A stretch of 64,000 bases of DNA, from assembly GCA_903813345.2 (NCBI GenBank), contig CAIIXF020000004.1, positions 12,362,196 to 12,426,195 on the forward strand. The letters run 5' to 3'. Positions within the stretch are counted from its first letter, which is position 1; the number at the start of each line of letters is the position of its first letter. This document shows positions 31,226 to 45,202 of this stretch, piece after piece. The notes below the pieces were generated by a model. The model saw nothing but the letters and a program-made list of their open reading frames with translations. It ran no database searches and was not told where the DNA came from. Source of the stretch: Owenia fusiformis (Eukaryota > Annelida > Polychaeta > Sabellida > Oweniidae). The position numbers and the translations under genes were made by a program.

Positions 31226-32197
31226 GGGATTAAGGAATTTCATAGTTTAAGGATGTTATTCAAAATTATCCCAAATTATTAAGCTAGGCCTACCTTAGTA
31301 TCTGTGTAGCAGTAGCATAGGAATAGACACATTATTTTTCTATGTGCTGTATTTGTGATAAATTTGGGGCTTATTAATTTCCATGGTTTTTAACAAATCT
31401 GGTGTCTACTTAATTTTGTGTATATTATTGGTTAATGAAAACACAGATTGAAATCCTGTGTTAAGGGCTGATGTGAAAAAGTCAGTCCACTCCAGTGGGG
31501 ATTGAACCCACGACCCCTCATTTTCAGGGCGATTACTCACATTTAAAAAAAAACAAATAATTAGCCTCTATCCCTTGCCAATGTGTATCATAGCTATTAT
31601 AAAATTAAACATACTTAAATAAAGAACAAATAATTAATAAAATATATATACTTGAAGGCAATCTCAGACAATCTGTATTAGAACAAAAATACTTAATATG
31701 AGACATAAAATTGTATTCTCAGTGATTCATGAAGATTTTGTCTTTCAATTTAATCCACCAAATCCAAATAAAATAGGCATCAAATCTAGAATAGATACAG
31801 TACATGTATATGTGTATATATGGTATAGGATATTGTTAAAATATATTGTTTAAGGATGATGATTGATATTCTAAGGTAAATTGTTAAAGGTTTTCATTGG
31901 TGCAATAAGCTTTTCTTCAGATAAATATACCAAAAAAAAGATATTGTCTCAGTGAAAAATTGGTTTACTGTAAATTGGTGTAATTTTGCACTATTTTTGG
32001 TCATTTGATGTTTTCTAGACATAAGAAACTATCTGCTTCGCTGAATCTTTGCAAATATTTCTTCAAATATATTTTTTTAGTATTGAAAATTAAATTGGTG
32101 TCAAATTAAACCAATTTGCAGTATATCACTATATGATACTACTTTTGGATCTCAATTTTAAGCAAAGTTGATTCAGTTTAATAATTGTCGACCAAGG
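31226..32197. other. Non-coding, nothing recognised apart from a tRNA-like piece
   Basis: AT-rich sequence between the minisatellite and the MITE, with no exon seen. Confidence 0.4.
31490..31545 (-). repeat. tRNA-like (SINE-type) fragment
   Basis: The minus strand reads GGGGTCGTGGGTTCAATCCC, a good T-arm/B-box (GGTTCAATCC) closed by a stem. No matching acceptor stem or A box is visible, so this is probably a tRNA-derived fragment and not a tRNA gene. Confidence 0.35.
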
Positions 32198-32412
32198 CAG
32201 GCCCGTAGCCAGGGGGGGGGGTTCGTAGGGTTCAGGCGAAACCCCCCCCCCCCCCCCGGCCAAAAAATATTTCAAAATCATTGGTTTTTTTTACCATTTT
32301 GAGCACATCCCAAGTGATTTTAGCCATATTTGGGCCAAAATTGTCAATTGTGAACCCCCCTGGAAATTTTGGAAAACTGAATCCCCCTTGGCAAATCCTG
32401 GCAACGGGCCTG
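32198..32412. mobile_element. MITE, CAGGCCC family, TSD CAAGG
   Basis: CAGGCCCGTAGCC begins the element and GGCAACGGGCCTG ends it. CAAGG is duplicated at 32193-32197 and 32413-32417. The interior is the reverse complement of the copy at 2308. Long G and C runs at about 32211-32258 make local length unreliable. Confidence 0.75.
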
Positions 32413-32628
32413 CAAGGCAAACATTGAATAGTTATTTTTTTGATGAACCAATTTCATTTAGAGAGATGGGTAATAAGCCAGATTTAATTATAGCAAAAAA
32501 GACATTTTACTCTGATTGTGTGTCGTAACTTCATGAATTTTTTTACTATGTAAATGTATCCATAATGTGCAATTAAATAGTTTGGTTTAATTTATTTATT
32601 ACAATTCAAAATATGAAACCAGTTGTTA

Positions 32629-32769
32629 CAGAGTGTTCCAAAAGTTATGCCTTATTTTTTTTACCATTGCTATGAGTTACATCATGAGTGTTCAAGTGAT
32701 TCACGTCACATTAAAAATGAAGATTTTGACAAACTCCTGAAAAGTAGGCCTACATTTTGGGATAACCTG
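32629..32769. mobile_element. Mariner-like MITE
   Basis: CAGAGTGTTCCAAAA at the left is mirrored by TTTTGGGATAACCTG at the right, with TA on both sides. Imperfect ends. Confidence 0.5.
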
Positions 32770-33088
32770 TAAACAGTCAGATTTATTACTTCATTCAGAA
32801 AAAACATTTAGTTCGGTGTAAAACTTGTTATCACCAATCATGAATATGCAAAGGAGGTACAACTCCCATGATTCTAAAAATGCAACACAGAAGGTATATG
32901 TATGCAAAAGATATTATACATTCCTATGAATCTCATTATTTATGCAATCAGAATCTCATATATAATTGTATTTATTCAGAGTATTTTTCAAATGAATGAA
33001 TAGAAAGATTATTATGTAGATATATGAATTTCCGCTTCTTTCAAAATATGAATTGAACTCTAATTTCTTGTGTTATCTTATGTATGTA

Positions 33089-33270
33089 CAGAGTGAAACC
33101 TTCCTAATCTAAACACCTCTGGGACCAACTAAAGGCATTAAAAAAAACTAAATAAAAAACAAACAAAAAAACTAAAGGCAGTATGGCAGATTAAAATAAT
33201 TAGGACAGAAAAGTGTTCATATCGAGAGTTGTTCAGATTAGAGAGGTGTTCAGATATACAGGTTTTACTG
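33089..33270. mobile_element. Pogo/Tigger-like MITE, TA-flanked
   Basis: The right end, ATATACAGGTTTTACTG followed by TA, is the same as in the copy at 9121. The left end is the diverged CAGAGTGAAACCTTCC. Confidence 0.65.
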
Positions 33271-33455
33271 TATATTCATTAGTACTTACCTTACCTCATT
33301 AAACTGTGAGTATTCTGTACTGAGGTGATCATACTTCTGGGTTTGCTTTTACGTATGGCATCTTGCCTTAGTCATGATATTGCCAATGGTACAGCTCATG
33401 GTACAATTAGGTCTGTATTAGAGACTTTTGTATTAGAGACTTGTAGATTAAGCTA

Positions 33456-33643
33456 CAAGGGGTGATCAAAAAAATTTTGAGTGATTCTCTACTTAAGAAA
33501 AGTTGTGAGTCACGTAATAAAAATTGAACTTAAGAAACCATAAATGATGAATTCTTTCAAGGTTGTATGTTCTAGTTCTCTACCCAATTTAAGATTGTAA
33601 CTCTGAATGAGAGTAACTTGCAAAATTTTTTGATCAACCCTTG
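33456..33643. mobile_element. Mariner-like MITE, TA-flanked
   Basis: Ends CAAGGGGTGATCAAAAAAAT and, on the right, ATTTTTTGATCAACCCTTG, both bounded by TA. The TGATCAAAAA terminus is typical of mariner-type ends. Confidence 0.7.
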
Positions 33644-34273
33644 TATAATGGAATAAACAGAATGTTAAACAAGTCTGGATGCATGAAGAAGGTCTGTCAT
33701 TTTGGAAAAAAAAACTTAGTAAAAAGTTGAGCATAATATTGCTAATATATATTATATCGTTATGTATTTAACTTTATATGTATACATTCAGAATATTTAT
33801 GTACAAAATGGGGTTTGTATTATATTAAGGAATAGGTACATATAGTAAATATCCTTTTGGATATACTTTGGGGTTTGTAAAAACACATGTACATATGAAG
33901 TTGTGAACACTCTACATAGGGTTTGAATATTGGACATATCTCAGACACAAACATAACAGGGTTTGAATTTATTTTTAATATGTCATTAGGGATCATATTT
34001 TCATTCAAGATAATGGATGAAATAAATGTATGTTGTATTTCTATATTTTTAGAGATTGAAAAATTGTCTGTAACATTTACAAATGTGGGAATTCTTCAAA
34101 ACTTTAAATTTGTAAAATGTTAGTATTTTTGAAATTTTGCATTTTTGATATGCATGATCAGGGCCTTAGCTATGTCCTTATATGGAGGGTATTGTACTTA
34201 AAATTGCAACACAAAATTGGTATAAAAGAAATATACTAGGAAATTGGAAATGTTCTTATGTTTCTTGAATTAG

Positions 34274-34713
34274 AATTACCCAAATGCGAGTAGGTAGTTA
34301 CCAGTTTCACCACCAGGTGGCTGATTCGGGTCAATTAACATGGCAGGTATATAAGAAAGTTCCCTTAAACTTGAATATTATCAATTTAAGTGGCTCAATT
34401 TTCATATAACCCTTATGTGTCTGATACTTATACTAATGAAAATATGTCCAGTAAAGCAAAATATTATCTGTCCACTCAAAGAAAAGATATTTCATTTTTT
34501 GTGATTTTATAGCATGGGGTCTATGGGGAATCTCCCCGAGCTAGAAGTCACATTTTCAAAGAAAATTAATTTTTCAAAGTTGATAAACACTTTTTAAAAC
34601 CACATTTCTAGATGTAATTTTACATGTAGATTTCAAATATGATATTACTTTGACTGAATTTTGAATTTTTAATGACGTAAATCAAGATTATTTCTACTCG
34701 CATCTGGGTTATT
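34274..34713. mobile_element. TIR element of about 440 bp
   Basis: AATTACCCAAATGCGAGTAG at the left and CTACTCGCATCTGGGTTATT at the right form imperfect terminal inverted repeats. The exact boundary and duplication are unclear. No coding capacity. Confidence 0.5.
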
Positions 34714-37609
34714 GCAGGCCTTCTATACTAACTAGTGATATTATACACGTGTGAAAAAAATTTAAGCACATAATTGTGGGTGATTTAATTCCCTTGTATC
34801 TTGTATGCTTCCCCATAGAAGATCCCTCCCCGATGCTTAAAATCATCAACAACTTATTGAGCCCTTTGTTTAATCTAAGGCCAGATGGTGTATTTTTGTA
34901 TGAGCAAAAGCAAGTGAATTGCGCAATATTTAATGAGTTTTCTTCTGAGTATCACAAAAAAAATTCATGCACACTTACACCCCTTAATACGGCTGTGTCA
35001 ATCTTGTCAAGCACACCAATCCGGCATCTTGATCCATCGAGGTATTACATACCTACATCACTCAATACCGCTGTGTCAATCTTGTCAATCACACCCATCT
35101 GGCATCTTGATCCATCGAGGTATTACATACCTACATCACTCAATACTGCTGTGTCAATCTTGTCAATCACACCCATCTGGCATCTTGATCCATCGAGGTA
35201 TTACATACCTACATCACTCAATACCACTGTGTCAATCTTGTCAAGCATACCCATCCGGTATCTTGATCCATCAAGGTATTACATACCTACATCACTCAAT
35301 ACCACTGTGTCAATCTTGTCAATCACACCCATCTGGCATCTTGATCCATCGAGGTATTACATACCTACATCACTCAATACCACTGTGTCAATCTTGTCAA
35401 TCACAACCATCAGGCATCTTGATCCATTGAGGTATTACATACCTGTATGACTGAAGGAATTCATGCATACTTACACCCCTTAATACCGCTGTGTCAATCA
35501 TGTCAATCACACCCATCTGGCATCTTGATCCATTGAGGTATTACATACCTACATCACTCTATACCGCTGTGTCAATCTTGTCAATCACAACCATCTGGCA
35601 TCTTGATCCATTGAGGTATTACATACCTGTATGACTGAAGGAATTCATGCATACTTACACCCCTTAATACCGCTGTGTCAATCTTGTCAACCACACCCAT
35701 CTGGCATCTTGATCCATTGAGGTATTACATACCTGTATGACTGAAGGAATTCATGCATACTTACACCCCTTAATACCGCTGTGTCAATCTTGTCAATCAC
35801 AACCATCTGGCATCTTGATCCATTGAGGTATTACATACCTGTATGACTGAAGGAATTCATGCATACTTACACCCCGTAATACCACTGTGTCAATCTTGTC
35901 AACCACACCCATCAGGCATCTTGATCCATCGAGGTATTACATACCTACATCACTCAATACCGCTGTGTCAATCTTGTCAAGCACACCCATCTGGCATCTT
36001 GATCCATCAAGGTATTACATACCTACATCACTCAATACCACTGTGTCAATCTTGTCAATCACAACCATCAGGCATCTTGATCCATTGAGGTATTACATAC
36101 CTGTATGACTGAAGGAATTCATGCATACTTACACCCCTTATACCACTGTGTCAATCTTGTCAACCACACCCATCAGGCATCTTGATCCATCGAGGTATTA
36201 CATACCTGTATGACTGAAGGAATTCATGCATACTTACACCCCTTAATACCGCTGTGTCAATCTTGTCAACCACACCCATCAGGCATCTTGATCCATTGAG
36301 GTATTACATACCTGTATGACTGAAGGAATTCATGCATACTTACACCCCTTAATACCACTGTGTCAATCTTGTCAACCACACCCATCTGGCATCTTGATCC
36401 ATTGAGGTATTACATACCTGTATGACTGAAGGAATTCATGCATACTTACACCCCTTAATACCACTGTGTCAATCTTGTCAACCACACCCATCTGGCATCT
36501 TGATCCATTGAGGTATTACATACCTGTATGACTGAAGGAATTCATGCATACTTACACCCCTTAATACCGCTGTGTCAATCTTGTCAACCACACCCATCAG
36601 GCATCTTGATCCATTGAGGTATTACATACCTGTATGACTGAAGGAATTCATGCATACTTACACCCCTTAATACCACTGTGTCAATCTTGTCAACCACACC
36701 CATCTGGCATCTTGATCCATTGAGGTATTACATACCTGTATGACTGAAGGAATTCATGCATACTTACACCCCTTAATACCGCTGTGTCAATCTTGTCAAT
36801 CACACCCATCAGGCATCTTGATCCATCGAGGTATTACATACCTACATCACTCAATACTGCTGTGTCAATCTTGTCAATCACACCCATCTGGCATCTTGAT
36901 CCATCGAGGTATTACATACCTACATCACTCTATACCGCTGTGTCAATCATGTCAATCACACCCATCTGGCATCTTGATCCATTGAGGTATTACATACCTG
37001 TATGACTGAAGGAATTCATGCATACTTACACCCCTTAATACCGCTGTGTCAATCTTGTCAACCACACCCATCTGGCATCTTGATCCATTGAGGTATTACA
37101 TACCTGTATGACTGAAGGAATTCATGCATACTTACACCCCTTAATACCGCTGTGTCAATCTTGTCAATCACAACCATCTGGCATCTTGATCCATTGAGGT
37201 ATTACATACCTGTATGACTGAAGGAATTCATGCATACTTACACCCCTTAATACCACTGTGTCAATCTTGTCAACCACACCCATCTGGCATCTTGATCCAT
37301 TGAGGTATTACATACCTGTATGACTGAAGGAATTCATGCATACTTACACCCCTTAATACCGCTGTGTCAATCTTGTCAATCACAACCATCAGGCATCTTG
37401 ATCCATTGAGGTATTACATACCTGTATGACTGAAGGAATTCATGCATACTTACACCCCTTAATACCGCTGTGTCAATCTTGTCAACCACACCCATCCGGT
37501 ATCTTGATCCATCGAGGTATTACATACCTACATCACTCTATACCGCTGTGTCAATCATGTCAATCACACCCATCTGGCATCTTGATCCATTGAGGTATTA
37601 CATACCTGT

Positions 37610-40600
37610 ATGACTGAAGGAATTCATGCATACTTACACCCCTTAATACCGCTGTGTCAATCTTGTCAACCACACCCATCCGGTATCTTGATCCATCGAG
37701 GTATTACATACCTACATCACTCTATACCGCTGTGTCAATCATGTCAATCACACCCATCTGGCATCTTGATCCATGGAGGTATTACATACCTGTATGACTG
37801 AAGGAATTCATGCATACTTACACCCCTTAATACCGCTGTGTCAATCTTGTCAACCACACCCATCTGGCATCTTGATCCATCGAGGTATTACATACCTGTA
37901 TGACTGAAGGAATTCATGCATACTTACACCCCTTAATACCGCTGTGTCAATCTTGTCAACCACACCCATCAGGCATCTTGATCCATCGAGGTATTACATA
38001 CCTACATCACTCAATACCACTGTGTCAATCTTGTCAAGCATACCCATCCGGTATCTTGATCCATCAAGGTATTACATACCTACATCACTCAATACCACTG
38101 TGTCAATCTTGTCAATCACAACCATCAGGCATCTTGATCCATTGAGGTATTACATACCTGTATGACTGAAGGAATTCATGCATACTTACACCCCTTAATA
38201 CCACTGTGTCAATCTTGTCAACCACACCCATCTGGCATCTTGATCCATTGAGGTATTACATACCTGTATGACTGAAGGAATTCATGCATACTTACACCCC
38301 TTAATACCGCTGTGTCAATCTTGTCAATCACACCCATCTGGCATCTTGATCCATCGAGGTATTACATACCTGTATGACTGAAGGAATTCATGCATACTTA
38401 CACCCCTTAATACCGCTGTGTCAATCTTGTCAACCACACCCATCAGGCATCTTGATCCATCGAGGTATTACATACCTGTATGACTGAAGGAATTCATGCA
38501 TACTTACACCCCTTAATACCACTGTGTCAATCTTGTCAACCACACCCATCTGGCATCTTGATCCATTGAGGTATTACATACCTGTATGACTGAAGGAATT
38601 CATGCATACTTACACCCCTTAATACCACTGTGTCAATCTTGTCAATCACAACCATCTGGCATCTTGATCCATTGAGGTATTACATACCTGTATGACTGAA
38701 GGAATTCATGCATACTTACACCCCTTAATACCGCTGTGTCAATCTTGTCAATCACAACCATCTGGCATCTTGATCCATTGAGGTATTACATACCTGTATG
38801 ACTGAAGGAATTCATGCATACTTACACCCCTTAATACCACTGTGTCAATCTTGTCAACCACACCCATCAGGCATCTTGATCCATCAAGGTATTACATACC
38901 TGTATGACTGAAGGAATTCATGCATACTTACACCCCTTAATACCACTGTGTCAATCTTGTCAACCACACCCATCAGGCATCTTGATCCATCGAGGTATTA
39001 CATACCTGTATGACTGAAGGAATTCATGCATACTTACACCCCTTAATACCACTGTGTCAATCTTGTCAACCACACCCATCTGGCATCTTGATCCATTGAG
39101 GTATTACATACCTGTATGACTGAAGGAATTCATGCATACTTACACCCCTTAATACCGCTGTGTCAATCTTGTCAATCACACCCATCAGGCATCTTGATCC
39201 ATTGAGGTATTACATACCTGTATGACTGAAGGAATTCATGCATACTTACACCCCTTAATACCGCTGTGTCAATCTTGTCAACCACACCCATCAGGCATCT
39301 TGATCCATTGAGGTATTACATACCTGTATGACTGAAGGAATTCATGCATACTTACACCCCTTAATACCACTGTGTCAATCTTGTCAATCACAACAATCTG
39401 GCATCTTGATCCATTGAGGTATTACATACCTGTATGACTGAAGGAATTCATGCATACTTACACCCCTTAATACCGCTGTGTCAATCTTGTCAATCACACC
39501 CATCTGGCATCTTGATCCATCGAGGTATTACATACCTGTATGACTGAAGGAATTCATGCATACTTACACCCCTTAATACCGCTGTGTCAATCTTGTCAAT
39601 CACACCCATCTGGCATCTTGATCCATCGAGGTATTACATACCTGTATGACTGAAGGAATTCATGCATACTTACACCCCTTAATACCGCTGTGTCAATCTT
39701 GTCAACCACACCCATCTGGCATCTTGATCCATTGAGGTATTACATACCTGTATGACTGAAGGAATTCATGCATACTTACACCCCTTAATACCACTGTGTC
39801 AATCTTGTCAATCACACCCATCAGGCATCTTGATCCATTGAGGTATTACATACCTGTATGACTGAAGGAATTCATGCATACTTACACCCCTTAATACCAC
39901 TGTGTCAATCTTGTCAATCACAACCATCTGGCATCTTGATCCATTGAGGTATTACATACCTGTATGACTGAAGGAATTCATGCATACTTACACCCCTTAA
40001 TACCACTGTGTCAATCTTGTCAATCACAACCATCTGGCATCTTGATCCATTGAGGTATTACATACCTGTATGACTGAAGGAATTCATGCATACTTACACC
40101 CCTTAATACCACTGTGTCAATCTTGTCAACCACACCCATCTGGCATCTTGATCCATTGAGGTATTACATACCTACATCACTCTATACCGCTGTGTCAATC
40201 ATGTCAATCACACCCATCTGGCATCTTGATCCATTGAGGTATTACATACCTGTATGACTGAAGGAATTCATGCATACTTACACCCCTTAATACCGCTGTG
40301 TCAATCTTGTCAACCACACCCATCAGGCATCTTGATCCATCGAGGTATTACATACCTACATCACTCAATACCACTGTGTCAATCTTGTCAACCACACCCA
40401 TCTGGCATCTTGATCCATTGAGGTATTACATACCTGTATGACTGAAGGAATTCATGCATACTTACACCCCTTAATACCACTGTGTCAATCTTGTCAACCA
40501 CACCCATCAGGCATCTTGATCCATTGAGGTATTACATACCTGTATGACTGAAGGAATTCATGCATACTTACACCCCTTAATACCGCTGTGTCAATCTTGT

Positions 40601-41017
40601 CAACCACACCCATCAGGCATCTTGATCCATTGAGGTATTACATACCTGTATGACTGAAGGAATTCATGCATACTTACACCCCTTAATACCGCTGTGTCAA
40701 TCATGTCAATCACACCCATCTGGCATCTTGATCCATTGAGGTATTACATACCTGTATGACTGAAGGAATTCATGCATACTTACACCCCTTAATACCACTG
40801 TGTCAATCTTGTCAACCACACCCATCAGGCATCTTGATCCATCAAGGTATTACATACCTACATCACTCAATACCACTGTGTCAATCTTGTCAATCACACC
40901 CATCCGGCATCTTGATCCATTGAGGTATTACATACCTACATCACTCAATACCGCTGTGTCAATCTTGTCAATCACACCCATCCGGCATCTTGATCCATCG
41001 AGGTATTACATACCTGT
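37610..41017. repeat. Higher-order duplication, copy 1 (3,408 bp)
   Basis: The order of unit variants here is repeated from 41018. Landmarks at 37610 and 37900 recur at 41018 and 41308 (offset 3,408). After one 106-bp unit near 38625-38730 is lost in copy 2, the offset becomes 3,302 (40800 to 44102). Confidence 0.8.
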
Positions 41018-44000
41018 ATGACTGAAGGAATTCATGCATACTTACACCCCTTAATACCGCTGTGTCAATCTTGTCAACCACACCCATCCGGTATCTTGAT
41101 CCATCGAGGTATTACATACCTACATCACTCTATACCGCTGTGTCAATCATGTCAATCACACCCATCTGGCATCTTGATCCATGGAGGTATTACATACCTG
41201 TATGACTGAAGGAATTCATGCATACTTACACCCCTTAATACCGCTGTGTCAATCTTGTCAACCACACCCATCTGGCATCTTGATCCATCGAGGTATTACA
41301 TACCTGTATGACTGAAGGAATTCATGCATACTTACACCCCTTAATACCGCTGTGTCAATCTTGTCAACCACACCCATCAGGCATCTTGATCCATCGAGGT
41401 ATTACATACCTACATCACTCAATACCACTGTGTCAATCTTGTCAAGCATACCCATCCGGTATCTTGATCCATCAAGGTATTACATACCTACATCACTCAA
41501 TACCACTGTGTCAATCTTGTCAATCACAACCATCAGGCATCTTGATCCATTGAGGTATTACATACCTGTATGACTGAAGGAATTCATGCATACTTACACC
41601 CCTTAATACCACTGTGTCAATCTTGTCAACCACACCCATCTGGCATCTTGATCCATTGAGGTATTACATACCTGTATGACTGAAGGAATTCATGCATACT
41701 TACACCCCTTAATACCGCTGTGTCAATCTTGTCAATCACACCCATCTGGCATCTTGATCCATCGAGGTATTACATACCTGTATGACTGAAGGAATTCATG
41801 CATACTTACACCCCTTAATACCGCTGTGTCAATCTTGTCAACCACACCCATCAGGCATCTTGATCCATCGAGGTATTACATACCTGTATGACTGAAGGAA
41901 TTCATGCATACTTACACCCCTTAATACCACTGTGTCAATCTTGTCAACCACACCCATCTGGCATCTTGATCCATTGAGGTATTACATACCTGTATGACTG
42001 AAGGAATTCATGCATACTTACACCCCTTAATACCGCTGTGTCAATCTTGTCAATCACAACCATCTGGCATCTTGATCCATTGAGGTATTACATACCTGTA
42101 TGACTGAAGGAATTCATGCATACTTACACCCCTTAATACCACTGTGTCAATCTTGTCAACCACACCCATCAGGCATCTTGATCCATCAAGGTATTACATA
42201 CCTGTATGACTGAAGGAATTCATGCATACTTACACCCCTTAATACCACTGTGTCAATCTTGTCAACCACACCCATCAGGCATCTTGATCCATCGAGGTAT
42301 TACATACCTGTATGACTGAAGGAATTCATGCATACTTACACCCCTTAATACCACTGTGTCAATCTTGTCAACCACACCCATCTGGCATCTTGATCCATTG
42401 AGGTATTACATACCTGTATGACTGAAGGAATTCATGCATACTTACACCCCTTAATACCGCTGTGTCAATCTTGTCAATCACACCCATCAGGCATCTTGAT
42501 CCATTGAGGTATTACATACCTGTATGACTGAAGGAATTCATGCATACTTACACCCCTTAATACCGCTGTGTCAATCTTGTCAACCACACCCATCAGGCAT
42601 CTTGATCCATTGAGGTATTACATACCTGTATGACTGAAGGAATTCATGCATACTTACACCCCTTAATACCACTGTGTCAATCTTGTCAATCACAACAATC
42701 TGGCATCTTGATCCATTGAGGTATTACATACCTGTATGACTGAAGGAATTCATGCATACTTACACCCCTTAATACCGCTGTGTCAATCTTGTCAATCACA
42801 CCCATCTGGCATCTTGATCCATCGAGGTATTACATACCTGTATGACTGAAGGAATTCATGCATACTTACACCCCTTAATACCGCTGTGTCAATCTTGTCA
42901 ATCACACCCATCTGGCATCTTGATCCATCGAGGTATTACATACCTGTATGACTGAAGGAATTCATGCATACTTACACCCCTTAATACCGCTGTGTCAATC
43001 TTGTCAACCACACCCATCTGGCATCTTGATCCATTGAGGTATTACATACCTGTATGACTGAAGGAATTCATGCATACTTACACCCCTTAATACCACTGTG
43101 TCAATCTTGTCAATCACACCCATCAGGCATCTTGATCCATTGAGGTATTACATACCTGTATGACTGAAGGAATTCATGCATACTTACACCCCTTAATACC
43201 GCTGTGTCAATCTTGTCAATCACAACCATCTGGCATCTTGATCCATTGAGGTATTACATACCTGTATGACTGAAGGAATTCATGCATACTTACACCCCTT
43301 AATACCACTGTGTCAATCTTGTCAATCACAACCATCTGGCATCTTGATCCATTGAGGTATTACATACCTGTATGACTGAAGGAATTCATGCATACTTACA
43401 CCCCTTAATACCACTGTGTCAATCTTGTCAACCACACCCATCTGGCATCTTGATCCATTGAGGTATTACATACCTACATCACTCTATACCGCTGTGTCAA
43501 TCATGTCAATCACACCCATCTGGCATCTTGATCCATTGAGGTATTACATACCTGTATGACTGAAGGAATTCATGCATACTTACACCCCTTAATACCGCTG
43601 TGTCAATCTTGTCAACCACACCCATCAGGCATCTTGATCCATCGAGGTATTACATACCTACATCACTCAATACCACTGTGTCAATCTTGTCAACCACACC
43701 CATCTGGCATCTTGATCCATTGAGGTATTACATACCTGTATGACTGAAGGAATTCATGCATACTTACACCCCTTAATACCACTGTGTCAATCTTGTCAAC
43801 CACACCCATCAGGCATCTTGATCCATTGAGGTATTACATACCTGTATGACTGAAGGAATTCATGCATACTTACACCCCTTAATACCGCTGTGTCAATCTT
43901 GTCAACCACACCCATCAGGCATCTTGATCCATTGAGGTATTACATACCTGTATGACTGAAGGAATTCATGCATACTTACACCCCTTAATACCGCTGTGTC

Positions 44001-44323
44001 AATCATGTCAATCACACCCATCTGGCATCTTGATCCATTGAGGTATTACATACCTGTATGACTGAAGGAATTCATGCATACTTACACCCCTTAATACCAC
44101 TGTGTCAATCTTGTCAACCACACCCATCAGGCATCTTGATCCATCAAGGTATTACATACCTACATCACTCAATACCACTGTGTCAATCTTGTCAATCACA
44201 CCCATCCGGCATCTTGATCCATTGAGGTATTACATACCTACATCACTCAATACCGCTGTGTCAATCTTGTCAATCACACCCATCCGGCATCTTGATCCAT
44301 CGAGGTATTACATACCTGTATGA
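41018..44323. repeat. Higher-order duplication, copy 2 (about 3,306 bp)
   Basis: Direct tandem copy of 37610-41017, nearly identical, one A-type unit shorter, and ending at the array border. It is a recent unequal exchange or an assembly duplication. Confidence 0.8.
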
Positions 44324-44397
44324 CTGAAGGAATACACTGGTTTAACAGTATGCCCATCCGGGTAGTCGCTGGTGCACCACAGTGTCATTGCAATAGA
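44316..44397 (-). CDS. Candidate 82-nt exon of an unidentified gene
   Basis: On the minus strand an acceptor (CACTGCAG) is followed by an open frame, SIAMTLWCTSDYPDGHT then VKPVYSFSHT, and a good donor (CATACAG then GTATGT). The composition is protein-like and the last 18 nt are the seed of the 9.3-kb array. The polypyrimidine tract is weak, a second frame is also open for most of the length, and no partner exon was recognised in the window. I do not recognise the protein. Confidence 0.3.
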
Positions 44398-44686
44398 CTG
44401 CAGTGAATTTCAGAAGAATTATGTGTTATGTGAGTGTAAGTTTTTTTTTTTTAAGGTTATTTTATTTCCATAAGCATAGGTAATGTACAATCTTTCATAC
44501 AAGTAACATGGAAAAACAAGCCTAAGTTTACACATTATTGGCTTGTGGAGATACAATTTATACAGTGGAATATTTTACATGTACAATAATAATAATAATT
44601 ACAATAACATAATGTAGTGTTTAGATATGATGAAGATGAAATGAGATGACAGATGATGGTTTGAAAATTTGGCAAGGTAGCTGTTG

Positions 44687-45202
44687 TCACAAGATTTTGT
44701 TTATAAATTCAGACGATAATTCTATGAGTGTGGAATTAAGCTTTGGAGAAAGATTTTTATCACCAAAGAGAATCATATCTACCTTGTCATATTTACATTT
44801 GCTGGAGAAAAGTTTTAGATCAGGGTCAGCATTTTGAGAGAGACTTTGGAGAAAAGTTTGTCGGGCATCATGTGTTAGAGGGCAATCAAGTAAATAGTGT
44901 ACCTTTGTTTGGTTTCGAAATCCGCATGGGCAACTTGGATCTCTAAAGTTTTCAAAATTGTGCCGAAAGAAATCAGAGCGCAAAGAAAGATCACATCTCA
45001 TTCGATTAAGTTTAATTTCCAAAGATCTCTTAATATTCAGATGAGTTGTCAAAACAGAGATTAATTTTGAATTTTCGAAGGATTGATTATATGATCTTTT
45101 GAACTGCGACTTAGTTTCTTTCTTTTTGATTTTTTCTGGAATGGATATCCATGTTTTAATAGGGGATATTGCAGGTGAATTTTTGAATTTTACTGATGAA
45201 GA
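44687..45202 (-). pseudogene. LINE ORF2, C-terminal part, cut off by insertion
   Basis: About 171 codons ending in TAA, with no start of their own. They hold a CPCG-x8-H-x4-C cluster (CPCGFRNQTKVHYLLDC), the zinc-binding C-terminal motif common in CR1-like reverse transcriptases. The frame continues that of the upstream LINE ORF if the insert and one GAAGA copy are discounted, so this is the severed tail of the same protein. Confidence 0.85.

Larger units (their letters stand above)
34965..44330 (-). repeat. 9.3-kb tandem array, 106-bp and 78-bp units
   Basis: Roughly 90 units of two types share a core of about 70 bp (TGTGTCAATCTTGTCAA, CATCTTGATCCAT, GAGGTATTACATAC). Type A (106 bp) adds TGACTGAAGGAATTCATGCA plus TACTTACACCCC; type B (78 bp) has CTACATCACTCAATACC instead. 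On the minus strand every A unit reads TTCAGTCATACAG then GTATGTAATA, identical to the donor edge of the candidate exon at 44316-44397. Point differences are few and recombined between units. The many 60-220-codon frames here reflect the 78-bp period and are not genes. Confidence 0.95.

Noticed and set aside
31490-31545. tRNA gene on the minus strand
   Set aside because: Only a T-arm/B-box-like piece is visible; no A box or acceptor stem could be paired. Kept only as a tRNA-like fragment.
34776-44323. Many 60-224-codon frames with HPSGILIHRGITYLHHS-type repeats
   Set aside because: They follow the 78-bp unit (a multiple of three) of a non-coding tandem array. Neighbouring 106-bp units break every frame and several frames are open at once.
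34965-44330. CRISPR-like repeat-spacer array
   Set aside because: Units are contiguous and wholly repetitive, with no unique spacers, and the genome is eukaryotic.
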